The notes under the pieces were generated by a model. The model saw nothing but the letters and a program-made list of their open reading frames with translations, did not search any database and was not told where the DNA came from. Made by a program: the position numbers and the translations under genes. Positions 12,901 through 26,658 of a stretch of DNA of 64,000 nucleotides are shown in pieces (within the stretch, counting starts at the first letter, position 1; every line of letters begins with the position of its first letter). The DNA is taken from assembly GCA_037447655.1 (NCBI GenBank), contig JBBHKE010002413.1:142143-206142 (forward strand), written 5' to 3'. The DNA is from Zygnema cylindricum (taxonomy: Eukaryota; Streptophyta; Zygnematophyceae; Zygnematales; Zygnemataceae).

Positions 12901-15900
12901 CATTCAGTTTGGGACATAGGATGCAGAAAGAAACACAACCTGCTTGACTACAAGACAATAAATGTAGATCTTTCAGACAAAAATACCACCCAACAATTGG
13001 GTTTCACCCACCCAGTAAGTTGAGATGTGTGATCCTTTCAAAACATGGTGGCGACTATTTGTGATACACTCTTCGCCATTCCTCCAATAACAAACGAATA
13101 TTTAACAAAGGCCTAACTTCTGAGATAAATGAGGTTCAACACTAAAATAGGTGTTGTTCAATGTCCTTTGAAAAATAGGTGGTAACAAGAGTGACTGATA
13201 ACCTTCAGATAACACCTGACGTTAAGGGGAGCAAAACAATGCAGGCATATACATTCTTAACACCCCAAGAAAGCTCAAATTTGCGGAAAGCCCTTAAGAA
13301 GGTGAAGCAAATTGCAATACACTTTCTGTTTACGTCTTTTTTCTTAAGCTCAAGTCCACTCAATTTCTAACAACTTTAGATGAAATTTTCGCTTTCCACG
13401 TTTAATCACCGAATTTTAACCTACCACTTTGTGATCCCTTAACCGAAACAGATCAAACGCATGGATAAAAAATATCAAAATGTATAAAAACAGAAGGTTC
13501 ATGAAATTCTTAATGCAGGAAAAGGGAAACCGTTTCTTACGACTTGATGTCCTCAAAATAATCTTGGAATGTTAACACCAAAGACTCCGTTACTTGTTCC
13601 GTGAGCCATTCTACAGATTCAATTGAACTCACCCCACCCAGAAAGCATTAGTAAGATTTACCCATATTCTAGATCTACCTGACCATAAGACAAACAAAAC
13701 AAGGAAAATATAGATGACGACTACCATTAGGTTTGCAACAATATCATGCCTACCATTAATATCAGCTATTTTGATCAAACCCAATAGTTGATTATTAGGT
13801 GAAAAACATATACAGAATTATACCTTCTGTGTACAATTTGGCCACAAGGTCTTTCACTCCACTATCTGCAAAAATGTATTCCACGGTTTGCTGAACTGCC
13901 TCCTGGAGATCCACCAAAAGACAAATGACTTCTGAGTACAATTTCGAAAAACTTTCAGTAACCCAACAGTTAATTACAAGTTGGTTGGTAAGAATAAGAC
14001 AGATAAAAGGGTACAGTAATATAGGTAAATAAGGGAGAGTTGGTAGGTAGGTAGGTTATGAGAGGTCCATGGGCTGGTCGGCGGGCTTGCCGGTAAATGG
14101 ATAGATAAGTTGGTTGGTAGATGGACAGGCAGGCTTTTTTCTTTTTTTTTACGTAGGTGAATTAATAAATTCGATTATATTTTGGCATGATTCTTAGATT
14201 TCTTTTAAACCTTTGGTCCATTTTGAGGTTCATCTGTGCAAAATATAGGCAGTCCCCTATTGACAGCTGCTGATAAGAATGGAAGCGATCCAATACTATC
14301 AAATGAAGGAGGACAACAAAACATACCAAAAGTCGCCTCCTAGACAAACAGAATAAGACGACGTAGAGGAGTTAACAATACAATGATGCAGTTATTTACA
14401 CCCTCACTAAAGAAACAAATTACAAGTTACACCATTACAGTACATCACCCACAATTAACTAGTGTGAGACATTGTAGACTCAGAGGCCGCTTTTTGAGGC
14501 ATAGGCATATTTTAATGTGGACCACAGTGATAACTAACGCCGCGAGAAAGTCTTGGACGACAAATGTCCTTAGAGACCTTAGTTGTTGACTAAATGTACT
14601 TGCATAGACTGCGATTCCCATCCATTCTCCAAGCCCCTCCACACTATTTAGGACGTACATGGTGAAGTTCGATCAAACATAGACCCATTTTGTAAATGAA
14701 GAGTTTCCCAACCGCAGAGCTGTAATCCTTACCTTGGCAACTTCAAGGAATCCGTTGGCCGCATCTGCAAATTCAAGCTGAAGACACCTCCCAGCACCCC
14801 CCACAAGAAATAAATAAATAAAAAAAAAGCACAAAGAATCAAAAGTAAGTATAACAACAACCTGCACCTCTCCAACTTATTGCAGTTGGATAATTTGGCT
14901 CTGGTGTTTCCATAAAACTAGAGAAATTGTAGTCGCTATGAGTACAGAACACACGTACACTTCTTTTGTAAAAATGTTGGAATATTTTGTACTAAGGGGG
15001 GACATAAAAACACCTGATTGGAATATTTGGGCTCAAGGTCATCCACAATACTTGTGGCCAGTTCTTGTGCCAGATCGTGGCAACGCACATTATTATTCAC
15101 CTGTCACATTGTAAAACTAAATATTTGATGTCATTTAACAGAAGGTGAATGTCAACAACAAATGGGATATCTTTAGCAGTTCCCAAATTGATGGGGATCA
15201 AATGGGATTTTGCAGCTGAAATTACAACAGCTATATAGGAAACGATTCAAAAGTGGAAGCAAATACAGCACACAGAATGTTGTCTTTTTATACAATAAAC
15301 ATGCTTTTTGAACTTAATTCCTATATCCCCTACTTGTGTAAGATTAAAGAGTTCCTTTTCCCTTTCTTCGTCATCTTGAAAGGTGAGTTCACTTGACCTA
15401 TTACATTGCAATGTCCTTAAAACTTCAGTTCCTCGAAAAGTTACTCCATTGAAAACAGAGGCGAATGTCTTAAGATTTGACGACATACTTTATTGATGAA
15501 ACAACTTTGGTATCATTCCTTATGGTACGAACTCAAACTAAAACTCGTAATCTTGTTTTTCTCCCATGCATTTCAGATGAACCTCCTATATCTCACCATA
15601 GCACAAAGCATCTCCAGGCCAATTTCCGTGACAGGATCCTTCAGTCTTTCCCTCTCCAGATCCTGAAAGTCCGCAATGACCTGTCACAAACGCTCCATTG
15701 AAACAGAACAGTTATCATTTCCACAGTGGAGGACCATAACTCAATCGAGATTTTACAGCCCGTTAATGAAATTTTTTAGCTTCTAATGTAAAAAAACTCA
15801 TTGTTCAGTATCAGCAGCAATGACTCTTTCTGTCTGGATCTCGCTTCAACATCACCTCCTTCCTTAAAAAAAACACCAAAAAAAAGCACAAAAGGACTTA

Positions 15901-18900
15901 GACCTACGTGTGAAGTCTTTCCCTGTTGTCTTCATAGACAACTATTGCCAGTACTCGAGTCTCTTATTCCAGTTTAAGAATACAATAAGAAGATAGCTCT
16001 CTTTCTCTATCCTGGTCCTGATCTGGCTAAAGACAAAACATCACTAATGCGTCCTAAGTAAACTTACATAGTAAACAACCAGTCACGACCTGTGTTCAAA
16101 CTTAATACCAGCCAAACCTTCAACATTTGTCTTTTACCTGCAAGTTGGCCTGTGCGGCCTTAAAAAGCATGAGCCCTCTGCTGTGCTCTTGGACTATCTG
16201 GACTTGTTCTCCGAGAAGACGGAAAACATCCACAGCCACAGGAGTACACAGTCTTCCATCCTCTCTCGGCTTTGGAGGATAATCAGGAATCTGCAATCCC
16301 GCAAGAGGAAAATTTGAGGAGAGCAAAAATTAAAAATAGACTCCCCATGTAAACCACCTATTTGAGACAGTAGAGAAGAAGTCAGACTAAGGTCTCTGTG
16401 AGAATCTTAAGTGGGAGAAAACAACATCCTTGAGTTCAGAATATGAAAAAATCTCCTGTATTCCAGTTTTTTTTTTGGCATCTTGGTCATTTCCGGCAAG
16501 GGCAATTGTGATGGTATTTCCTAACAAAATACATGGAGGATAATTTCCCAATATTCAAGACGGGGACTTCGTTTATCCCACGATACAACATATTTTATGT
16601 GAAACAGAATCCACCCCTGCCCCCAAAAGAAGAACAAACATGTTTACACAAAATCTGGCGTGTACAAGTTTGAATGAAAAGTTCAAATACCACGACATCA
16701 TCATATTTGAGATGACATATGTACACTTCCTCAGGGTTCAGAGCACTTATCGTATTGGACCTTAACATAGAATATTTGTATCAACAACAGAATACAGGTG
16801 CATAGCAATAAAGATTCCCTTTTATCCTTCTCTATACTTTATCCACGCTTTTTCCTTTAGTACTATGTACTCTGTGTTTTCTCGCGGCGGTTACAGGTTT
16901 AACAAATATTTTCATGGCATTTGGTTTGGGCTGATGTGCTTACCTATCAGTATCACATTTTTTGGAAGAACATTTTTTACTCACATATCAAATATCAAAA
17001 TTCTCCTTGGTACACGTCACAAATTACGTCCCAGTATGAAAAAATGCTGAGGTTCATATAATATGAATACTGTATTATATCACAATATTTTGTTAAAAGA
17101 TACAAACTACAACGTAAACGTTGCTCCTAAAAAGAACCTATTCACAAGGTTTTGAGAACTCACCCTATCTCTCTCGAGCATGTTTGTTAGCCATGTCTGC
17201 AACAACATACCCGGAAAAAATCATCAGATTTACCTCCTGAAAGATGTTCTTTTGTGGCTAGATGCAAACTTGAACAAAAGTAAAAACATCTTCAGAGCAG
17301 GTTCCACAATACTGGACAGATGAGAGGTACATTGGATCTGAGATAGAGGATAGCAGGAAGGGGGGAGAAAATTCTGGGTCTACCGGTACACAGACAGCAA
17401 TTGCAAAATGATTTTGTCCCAATGAGGGAGTCCATCAGCAATGGATTGACTTTTACTATAAACATCAATTGCAGTAAGAATTGAAAAAAGGAATGACATA
17501 CACACCCTCATACTGGTAGACATTCGTTTTACATATTCCTCAATGAGAGGCTCCAAAGAGCCGCTCTCTGCAGGAAATTCCGCTATTGATTGCTCAACTC
17601 CCAACTCAATCATCTGGTCTTCTGTTTGTTTAAGCCACCCCATCAACTGCAAAGGCAATCATAGATTGTCAGAAGAATTATAAAAAGAGACACCTCCAAC
17701 TAGTAATGCACATTGGAGGGATTTAGGGCTCAATCTGGAGAATTTATTCTATTCTGAAAGTTCTAAACGTCATCTATCACAAAATTTCACAATCTTCACA
17801 ACCATGGGCTTAACACTCTGTAGCAGACCATAAAAAACATAGTGGGTCACTGTTCCATTCCAAGGATGTCTAATAGCAAAGGTCGTTGAGAAACAAACCG
17901 CGTCCAAGTGTGGAAGTAATTATTTTTTCTTGGGATAATCTAGGGACCTCAAACAACACATGATGTATCCAATAAGGTGGCAACTCTGCTGAAATGTCTG
18001 ACAAGGAACCTCTTCATGACAGACAAGAGAAGGGATTGGTGCGCTGAGTAAAGATCTCCAGAAGAAATGGGGAAATTCAAAACAGAATATCTGAAAACGT
18101 GAACGACATCAAGAAGGGTTCAAGAAAGCACCTTCAGAATGTCTGTGTTTTCAATATCTGTGGCACGTTTACCAAATTCCTGCAACATCTCCACAAAAAA
18201 GCTTGTGTATAGCTGTACCACGTACTTGAACAAGTCGTATCTGCAACAGAAAAATTGATGATAGGAACCTGAATATCAGAGAGTGTGGGTCGTTTCAGGA
18301 AACGACAAGGACAAATTTGCATGGTTCAAATGCGTTCATTGAGGAGAAAAGTAGCCAGGCTGAAGCAAATCCTGGGAAACCACAAGAAGAAAGAGATCAA
18401 GGAAACAAGTTCTGAACACGATTCCAATAATACAGCATCAAGAAAAGAGCACAACTGAAGTACAACAGACCTCTGAGGGAAGCAAGGGGCTGCATAATCA
18501 TATACATCTGACAAATCGTTTGAGATCTGCAACAAAAGTCAGCATGTCAACAACAGTTTTGTTAACAAAAAAACTTATGGGCATTTATCAATGCATATTC
18601 AGTTTCACAACTTGAGCAACGACTGAGTAAACATGCGGAGCGCATGCGTTATTGGGAATCATTCATCAATCAATGCCAGCATTACAGACTCAGCGACGTC
18701 AAATTGAAAACCACAGAGCATCCTCTAATTCTTCCTTTCTAAATATAGATAGCTGGACAAACCATTGTGTGAAATTGCAAAAAATGAGAAAACATACTAA
18801 ACATTACAAATGTCCTCATCTTCCGCACTTGCCTGCCCTTTAGAACTACTCCCATAAACCAGGGACTAGAAATGGTAATTTAGATCCATATATTAATATT

Positions 18901-21900
18901 TTGAATGGTAATTAGTTTCCGTTGATTTAAATTTTAGGGATGAATATGTTCCATATCGAACTGTGTTTTTTTTTACGTCAACGAGATTTTAGTATAAGCT
19001 GCCAAACTAGAGCCTCTGAACCACATCTGAAAAAAAATGCTCGTACTCCAGGTGTGCATTGTATGCTTCTGAAAGCAGTCAGTATCGACAGCAGAAGAAA
19101 AAGATCTATAATACACGCTAATATCAAGGTAGCTGCCAAAAGAAACACATTTAAATTTTATGTTTGTTTTGCCCGTGATGTTTTGCTTTCTAAAATTTCC
19201 TACTAATGAAGTGTATCGTAGCGTATTGTACAACGTCGGCAAGGAAGGTCCATATTATCATAGAAAATATCTAGTCAAATGATACACGTTTCTACAAACT
19301 TTTGTGACCCATTCCCTGCCTTGGCTGAAAAGGAATGTAAAAAAACGAAATACCTTTTTGTTGAATTTCAAGGTTTGTGATTTCCAGGGATTTGGATTTT
19401 GTTAATGGTTTTTGTCCTATATCTGAAGTAATTGAAAAAAAGCCAGTCCCTGGTTTATATTGTATGGTACAAAGTGTGCGTCCAAGAAAAGGATGGTTAT
19501 TGCTTGCTGTTGCTACGGATGCCAATGTGATCTTTGAGTAAAAATAATTACTGATGTCCAGATGGCGGTTTCTCTCACGGTTTTTACACTTATGCTAAAA
19601 ATGGAATAATAACTGAAATTGGCACTACACATCCTTCGACCCCTAACTCAATCTCACTCTCACCAACAACGATGCAATCAGACTTCGCTTAATTAGGAAG
19701 CACTTTCTTTAGAATAATTTTCTGAGGAAGTTGACGTATCTCCGGTTGATCTCTGGTCCTAGATGACTTTCACACAGACTCACCACTGAAGTTTTGCAAA
19801 TAGAAAAATCTTACCGCAGTAGCTTCTTCCAAAGCCAATTTCATATCCTCCTTCACCAGCTGCACATTGAAACATCAATAGAAACAAACGACCCAGCAAA
19901 CAAAAACAAACCAACTAGTCAGTGAGCAAAAATTTCAAAACAGTATTGCAATAATAACTGCCCCTCTTCTTGGCTCAACCAGGATGAAGAGCAAGAGCAG
20001 TTTCTTTCTCCAACAGTTAATTCTCTCCCAGACACGATCAGTGAAGACTCCCTGCTTTCTAACCACAAGGATGTGGATCTTGAATTTGTACTACCAATTT
20101 CGACATGCCAAAAGAACACACTAAACAAGTGCATCAAATTAAGGGCCGGGCCATTCCCCTCTCCACCTTGTTAAGAAGGTTGAAAAATCGGTCTTGCGCT
20201 GCTTTTTGAATCTGTTCATATGCCTTATCCTTATAGCTTAAAGGAGCCTTTGCAGGAGACATGGGCTCCACTCCTCCACGAGCTTCTCGTGCCTTCTCTT
20301 CTTGTTCCTCTCTCAACTGAGTGTCGTAAATCTCTTGCATCTCTACCACTCTGAAAAGCCACCAGCAACCGTTTTTTAAGGTGAATGCTCAAATCTGTGT
20401 ATCCCCATTGGATTGTCCCTGGGATTTAAATTTCACGACATACACATGAGCATCCCCAAAGGGCAAAGGGAAGTAAGGTTAAAAACAACTTGAAAATCAA
20501 TCTGTAAATGGAGGCAGTAAGAAGCGAAAATAAATCTGACAATGACAACTTGCAAGCATCTAGGATATGCAAAGTGTTTAGGGATCAAAACATGCAAAGT
20601 GTGCAGGAATTGAAACATCCAGCGTTAAGGAATTGACAAATGCATAGCATCTAGAAAATAGACAAATGCACAGCATTTAGGAATTCACGAATATACAGTA
20701 TTTAGGTGGTAGATATTAGATACTCACGTTAAGGCTCGCACCAAAGTCTGAGGGCTGCCAGACCATATCGCCACACAACATCCCCCCCAACTTTAACAGC
20801 TTAGGTCGACACTCATGCTTAATCATCAAGAGGACCAATGAGTAGTGAATCATATTTGCGTGAAAATTTAGAATAACCGGTGGATGAAAAAAAACGTGCA
20901 ACGCAATGCCATCGGGTTTGTCTTCTTGCCATGGATGATGGAAATGCCCAATTAATTTTTGAAATCTATGTTTGAGATGAAATAAGTGCCTTTTCAACCA
21001 TGTAGCCAAAACGACCAAAGCCTTCTGGAAGGCATCCTCAGAAATCCCCATTTTAGAAATAACTCTATGAACTCTATGATGTCTCAATGGGTATTACTAG
21101 CAAAAATCCTTGACTCGGTAAATGAGCATAAATGTTTTGCCGTCCCTTTTCGAGAAAATATCCGACCATCCATCCTGTGGTCCAATCTTGAACAACATAT
21201 TGCCATAAAGAAGAGTAGCAAAAAACTGACAAAAATACGAGTGTCTGCTGAACCAAAGCCGGATTTTACTAAGGAAGGAAAAAGAAATTGAAAAGCATTA
21301 AGAGAGAGCTACCTGTCCTTGGCCAGCCGGAGGTAGTCGCGGATATAGTCCCACAAGGTTTGCTCAAAAATATCTTTAGTGCGACTCACATCCTTTTCAA
21401 AGTAATCTCTACAGCCGCGTATAAGAGAAAAAAGGGTGAAATAGCTTACACGATGTTCAAAATTTTAATTGCAGATTCAATATGAATAAACACAATTGCA
21501 TGCAGTAATTTTAAGATCAAGTGCAGTCCACATTAACTTATGTTTTGATCTAAACATCCGTTGAGGAAACACATTTACACTCTGTTGAAACATAGTGGTC
21601 CAAGGACATCACCGAGTGCCCTTCCAAGTAGAAAATCAATCTGCTTAAGCTGGCTGCAGAATTAAGCTACTATTGTTCCATTCCATGTTTCTCTCAAAGA
21701 TGGTAAACACATCGGGAGTCTCCAAAGGCCCCATTGCCTTTCTTCCGCAAAAAAATAGACAATAACAGCTAAGCTTACCTTAGTTTCCCGGCCTCCTCTG
21801 GTCGTGAAGCAGCTGCAGCGAGTGCAAATCGTCGTTTTCCCTCCAGAGCCGTCAGTTGCTGCAAAAAGACGTGATTGCAACTAAAGTTGAGAAGAAGGGA

Positions 21901-24900
21901 ACTAAAGGGAAAAGGTCCAGCGAAGAAGGTACAAATTAATTTGCTGGCAAAGTTTATTTGCACAAAGACAATGCCAGTTGACACAATTTTGTGTGTGAGT
22001 TTCCACACCAGATGTGAGCCACATAAACTCATGTTTTATACTAATCGGAACTATTTAATCTCTAATAAATATATATCAGGCTTAAATGTGTTTAAACATT
22101 TTTTGGCTCAGGTGGTTAATGACCAGTGTTATGTCTACAGGAGATGTTCCTTACGACAATCAACAATCTGAAGCACTTCACTAACTTGACAAGAAAAAAC
22201 ACAATTTATAAACCGGAGGTAAAAACATTAGTGAGATACAAAATTCATGTCATTAGACCATCTCGTCTAGGTACATGGACTTGAAAAAAAATGATTCCTG
22301 ACAAATGGTTGGTAGAGATAATTGTTAGACCAAATCATTGCAAGAATAAAGCAAGGAATCTTTACTTGAAGAACCACACCACAGCGGCACTTGTTCAGTT
22401 ACTCTGACACAGATCAAACAACCTCACAAAGGGGAAAATAATGTCATTACGTCCTGAAAACTAAAAGCAGCAAACTTCTCTGTCATGACAACAGCCCACA
22501 TAAGTTACCTCATAAGTTCTAATAAGCTCCTTGGGGTCGTTTAGAGATTGCTGTGCATCTGAAGCCTCCACTGCGATTGACAACATTCCCTCCACATCCT
22601 GCAACCGTAAGACATTACAAAAAGCCCCAAGGTAAAAAATCTCCAAGACAAAAATCTAACATCAGAAAGTGCTCATAATCCAGAGCCACTGGACGGCCTA
22701 CTTGACAACAAAACGTAACAGAAGCTTGCCAATGTCTCAATAAAAAAAACGGAGGAACAGGTTCCATGTGGAACTGTAACACATAAGACTTGCTTCTAAG
22801 TGCTACACAATCTTCTGTTCCTGAAAATGTTATCAATCCCAGAGCATAAAACCAAAATACCACAAAGAACATGTTTGAGATAAACAGCGGGTTTCTTTAA
22901 GGGGTGTAGAAAGAGCTGGACCACTAACAAGAAATTCCCACCACATTGACCCATGTCAATGCATCGTTTGGGATATGTACCGAGACAAAGTGACATGGGA
23001 AGGAATTGGCAACAGAGTAACCTTGAGTAAACTTCAGCCAAGACAATTTTTGAGCATAAAGTTAAACTGCGCAACTGCATGGGCGATATTTGCTACACCC
23101 TTTCACCTCAGCCACCCACAATTCCAAACACCATTGTTCTCATCTCCCTACGTTTTAATCACCCTCGGTTCCACTACACCCCTAATTCTTAGTCACTCTC
23201 CTCACTCTCAGTCTCAAGGCCTCCTCACAATGCAGCCTCACTTTCAATGTCCCTTAGTCTCAATCACCTTGAGTGTCGTGTTGAGGTTATTTCGAACAAC
23301 GCTGAGCTTCTGAATCAAATCATGGTTCTCGATTAACGCATCGCACTCCTTGCAAAGCCTGCATTCACACCACAATTTTGCCACTCACTCTTCTCTGATT
23401 TTCTTTTAGCCTTTCAACAGTACACGTAAATATTCATTGCATAATTGTAGAAATATTCCGAACTGTGGGACAATCTCAATATTTTTTCTGAACCAGACTA
23501 AACAACCCCAGATAATAAGGGTCAGCCCAATCTAAGAAAGTCTGACAGCATGCCCATTTGATTTTTCAATGAAAAAAGTACCCGGAGACACCAAAAACGA
23601 AGGAGGAAAAAACAAATATTCTAAACAACGGGATAGGGAGATCCAGGGAGCTCCTATCCCAACAGGTTAGGGAGCTTCTAAATCACCTTTCAATAGTCAT
23701 GAAGTTTTGTCGCAAAGATACAATAGTAGCTTGTGATTTTGACAGCGCGTCAATACCTGCCCGTGCTTGCTCTACCTGTGTGTCAAAACACACAAAAAAC
23801 ATGGTTCAAATTAAGAAACAAACAATAATATAAGTAATATATATTATATATACACATAGCAAAGGAAATATCCACATCCCTACACCCAGCATTGATAGTT
23901 TGTCATGTGTAGGGGCACCCAGCCAGAACTCGAAACAAACAGGAGGTCCTTGAGGGTTTTACCAACGTGGTTTTTGCTATTTTTAAGAAGTAAGAGCATA
24001 CTAAAGATGTCTAATACAAACACTAGCCGCCACTAAAGACAAACAAGGCATTTTCCTCACAAAAGAAAAGCTATTAAAACCCAAATGTCTTTTGACAAGA
24101 GGCATTTCAGTTGATCGAAATGGAAAACAGTTTCACCTGTGTCGTCACACTGGAGCTTAACTGTGCATCATTGGCCTGCCCCAAAAACACACAAATTTAG
24201 CACAAAAATCCCGTCAAGATCTGTTGGCCCAATCATGTTAGAGCAAAAACAAAAACTCCGTTAAGTTACTCAAATTTGCCTTGTTTCTATCAAGCGATCA
24301 CAAGCTTACCGAACTGAATGCCAATCCAATTCTGCTCAGCTTCAATTTACTTAATACTTCTCCCAGCTATTCTGTTCCTATCTATTTGTCCCATCTATTC
24401 ACTAAAGAGACAAGGGCAAAACTTGCTCATGTTGGTGTCACCAGAACACACAAATTTAGCACAAAAATCCCGTCAAGATCCATAGGCCCAATCATGTTAG
24501 AGCAAAAACAAAAACTCCGTTAAGTTACTCAAATTTGCCTTGTTTCTATCAAGCGATCACAAGCTTACTGAACTGAATGCCAATCCAATTCGGCTCAGCT
24601 TCAATTTACTTAATACTTCTCCCAGCTATTCTGTTCCTATCTATTTGTCCCATCTATTCACTAAAGAGACAAGGGCAAAACTTGCTCATGTTGGTGTCGC
24701 CAGTCAAACAAAGTAAAGACTTGCCAACTTCAAAGTTTCAACAATGGGACACTGTATGTTCAAAAAGCTTTGATCTGTGTGAAGCCTCAGACTCAAAAGA
24801 CAAGAAGTATGTTAATTACGCTTTTCAAATGTCGGACAAGTACAGGCATTAGAAACATAAATGTTGGCCATGTGACACCAGATTGTTGCTCCATCATTAT

Positions 24901-26035
24901 TCATAACCTAAGTTATGCTAAGTGGGACGCAAGCTCAAAAATTGAATCAACAACTCCTTGACCGAACAAGCCTATGAACAAAACCTGGCTTATTATACGT
25001 TTTTAGAGCAGACAGCCCCAGCAACCCAAAGTAGGCATTTAAATGTTTGACGCTAACATTGAGTGGCAAACCATGCCACATAAAAATAAACAAAATCGCC
25101 CATTTTTGTGATAGAACAACGGGGACAGCTAAAACCATGAACTCTATGGGATGATCATTCATTGAATAATCTTCCACATTTCAAAGAGGGTTCATACGAG
25201 CACAAATGTTCCGCATTTGCCTTACCATAAGAGCATTTGCAGAATATCTTTAGTGCATTTTTGACTGACGAATTTCGATGCATTTGTGCCTAGCCTATAC
25301 ATGTGAATCAACTACTATGAGTGAAATGAAAATGAAAAGAATGACCTCCAAAGAGACACGATTGCTCAAACAGCCATAGGACAGCTGTGGACCTAAAAGT
25401 ACAGAGAACCACATGAATATGAAGAATAGTTTGCCTACTAGGATTCGATTTCAACACAGCCCAATATCCGATTTCAAACCTAAACAGTTGAACATTCCTG
25501 GATCCTGCCAACCGCTAAATGTTTAAATCTGCATTCTGCAACATGAGTAGTACGGTTCAAAAAAACCACACAACGCACTCTTCCTATTCTGAAAAGAAGA
25601 TTCTATGAACTTTACAAACTTATGTTCAGGGGTAAAACCTGGTGTACCGGATATAATGTTATCCAGGTTAATAACCATAAAACATGTACCCTTCCCAATT
25701 TTTAAAATGAGCATAATGTAGAGAAAGAGAGGGAAAGAAAGCAAAAAATTCCATCGCTTTCACTCTTGTTCATTCAGTTTTGCCCCTCCGATTCCTCTCC
25801 CACTTCCCCCTCCCCCTCCCCCTCCCCCTCCCCCTCCCTCTCCCCCTCTATAGAGAACAAATTTGTCAGAGTTATCTTGCATTTAGCTGTACCTATCCAG
25901 GTGAGTTGTTACCTGCTGCCGAGCGGCATAGTCAGCTCGGACAGCTGCAATATTGGAAAGCAGGTCAGGCGACGGAAGCAGCTTTGCAAGCTCGCGAGCC
26001 GCAGCTTCCTGCGCGTCTATGAGGGCGTCATTCAT
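9930..26035 (-). CDS. SEC6: Exocyst complex subunit SEC6 (EXOC3), 25 exons, complete
   Basis: Exons: 26035-25913, 24175-24137, 23775-23687, 23358-23268, 22598-22509, 21858-21779, 21408-21313, 20754-20728, 20350-20167, 19859-19815, 18526-18471, 18240-18132, 17646-17506, 17196-17164, 16290-16138, 15680-15597, 15100-15014, 14777-14733, 13902-13824, 13610-13541, 12761-12683, 12321-12232, 11510-11394, 10711-10649, 10061-9930. All boundaries are GT-AG, phases agree, and there are no internal stops. The product is 733 aa, near the plant family length (about 750). Landmarks recalled from plant SEC6: AREVAKLLP-like N-terminus (here ARELAKLLP), [79 protein letters not shown], and [10 protein letters not shown] at the end. 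SEC6 is a helical-rod (CATCHR-fold) subunit of the octameric exocyst, which tethers secretory vesicles to the plasma membrane in polar growth and cytokinesis. Start ATG 26035-26033 opens the first conserved block. Confidence 0.96.
10117..10455. repeat. Diverged ~52-bp minisatellite in last SEC6 intron
   Basis: About six imperfect units share 'ttatctcattaaggataagc' and 'tagagggaaaatgagtaaa' with a leading 'ctgagata'. They fill much of the 587-bp intron between exons 24 and 25. Units differ at many positions, so the array is old. No coding or RNA function is evident. Confidence 0.8.
18854..19458. mobile_element. Possible short-TIR insertion in SEC6 intron 10
   Basis: ATAAACCAGGGACT at 18854-18867 is inverted as AGTCCCTGGTTTAT at 19445-19458, bracketing about 600 bp whose composition differs from the surrounding intron. 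A 14-bp inverted repeat alone is modest evidence and no clear target duplication was found. Short open frames inside match nothing I recognise. Confidence 0.35.
20550..20707. repeat. ~25-bp diverged minisatellite in SEC6 intron 8
   Basis: Roughly six imperfect units of the form 'acaaatgcatagcatctagg' occur in a row, ending just 20 bp before the 3' edge (plus-strand sense) of the 27-bp microexon at 20728-20754. On the coding strand the array therefore starts immediately downstream of that microexon's donor site. Confidence 0.65.
24187..24704. repeat. 259-bp tandem duplication in SEC6 intron 1
   Basis: Two adjacent copies (about 24187-24445 and 24446-24704) are almost identical; I see only a handful of substitutions (for example ctgttgg against ccatagg, taccg against tactg, ttctg against ttcgg). 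The first copy begins about 11 bp outside exon 2 on its acceptor side, so the duplication may carry part of that intron's 3' end, including its branch-point region. Confidence 0.92.
25799..25850. repeat. (CCCCCT)n run in SEC6 intron 1
   Basis: About five consecutive cccccT-type hexamers plus flanking pyrimidine runs lie about 65 bp downstream of the exon 1 donor on the coding strand. The transcribed RNA would read as repeated GGGGGA, able in principle to form a G-quadruplex. Confidence 0.9.
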
Positions 26036-26658
26036 GGCGCTGTGCAGGCCTGCACTACCTCACCTGATCCTCTGTAGACCGCTGCAGTGCAGTACAGTAC
26101 TACAGTATTTCTCCGCGTTTCGAAAAAGCAACAGAGGAGAAGAGAGTTTCACTGCTAACTGCTGCAGTACTGTACCACACTATTTTTCAGCAACGGCATG
26201 GAGGTGCCAGACAGCCAGAATGGTACAGACTAGACAGAACAGTAGAGCATGTCCTTCATCTCTAAGTACAAAGGTACATAAATATTATTTTGGATATCTT
26301 GTTGTGTTGAGATCTTTGTCGTTGTAGGTCGTGTTGACTTGAGCGAGACCATATTTGAGAGTTGAAATTTGAGAGGCGAAACTTCGGTAAATTCATCCAA
26401 ATGTGCGAAAACAATTAGAACGTGGTGATTGTTCCATCATGAACCGGCGTTCCATCAGCCAGTTCATGATAAAGCTGGCAGGTACACTTGGCTCCGTTTG
26501 CAATGATTAAAAAATTGTCAGCCAATGACATTGCTACGAATGTCATAGTAAAGCAGCGATATGTCAAATAGATTGATGTTAAGAGATTTGGACCAATGAG
26601 AAGGAACCTCTGAACCTATAGTAGAAGTAAAGGTATCGAGTACACGGAAATTACAGAC
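26036..26658 (-). promoter_or_regulatory. SEC6 upstream region, presumed promoter and 5' UTR
   Basis: This sequence lies between the SEC6 start codon and the first transposon. It contains CTGCAGTGCAGTACAGTACTA-like palindromic runs at 26080-26105. No TATA box or 5' UTR intron can be fixed with confidence. A promoter is assumed from position only. Confidence 0.3.

Noticed and set aside
18940-19206. Overlapping open frames on both strands in SEC6 intron 10
   Set aside because: No recognised domain. They lie inside a possible transposon insertion and overlap one another antisense.
25766-26327. Plus-strand open frames over the (CCCCCT)n run and SEC6 exon 1
   Set aside because: They are shadows of the repeat and of the antisense SEC6 first exon.
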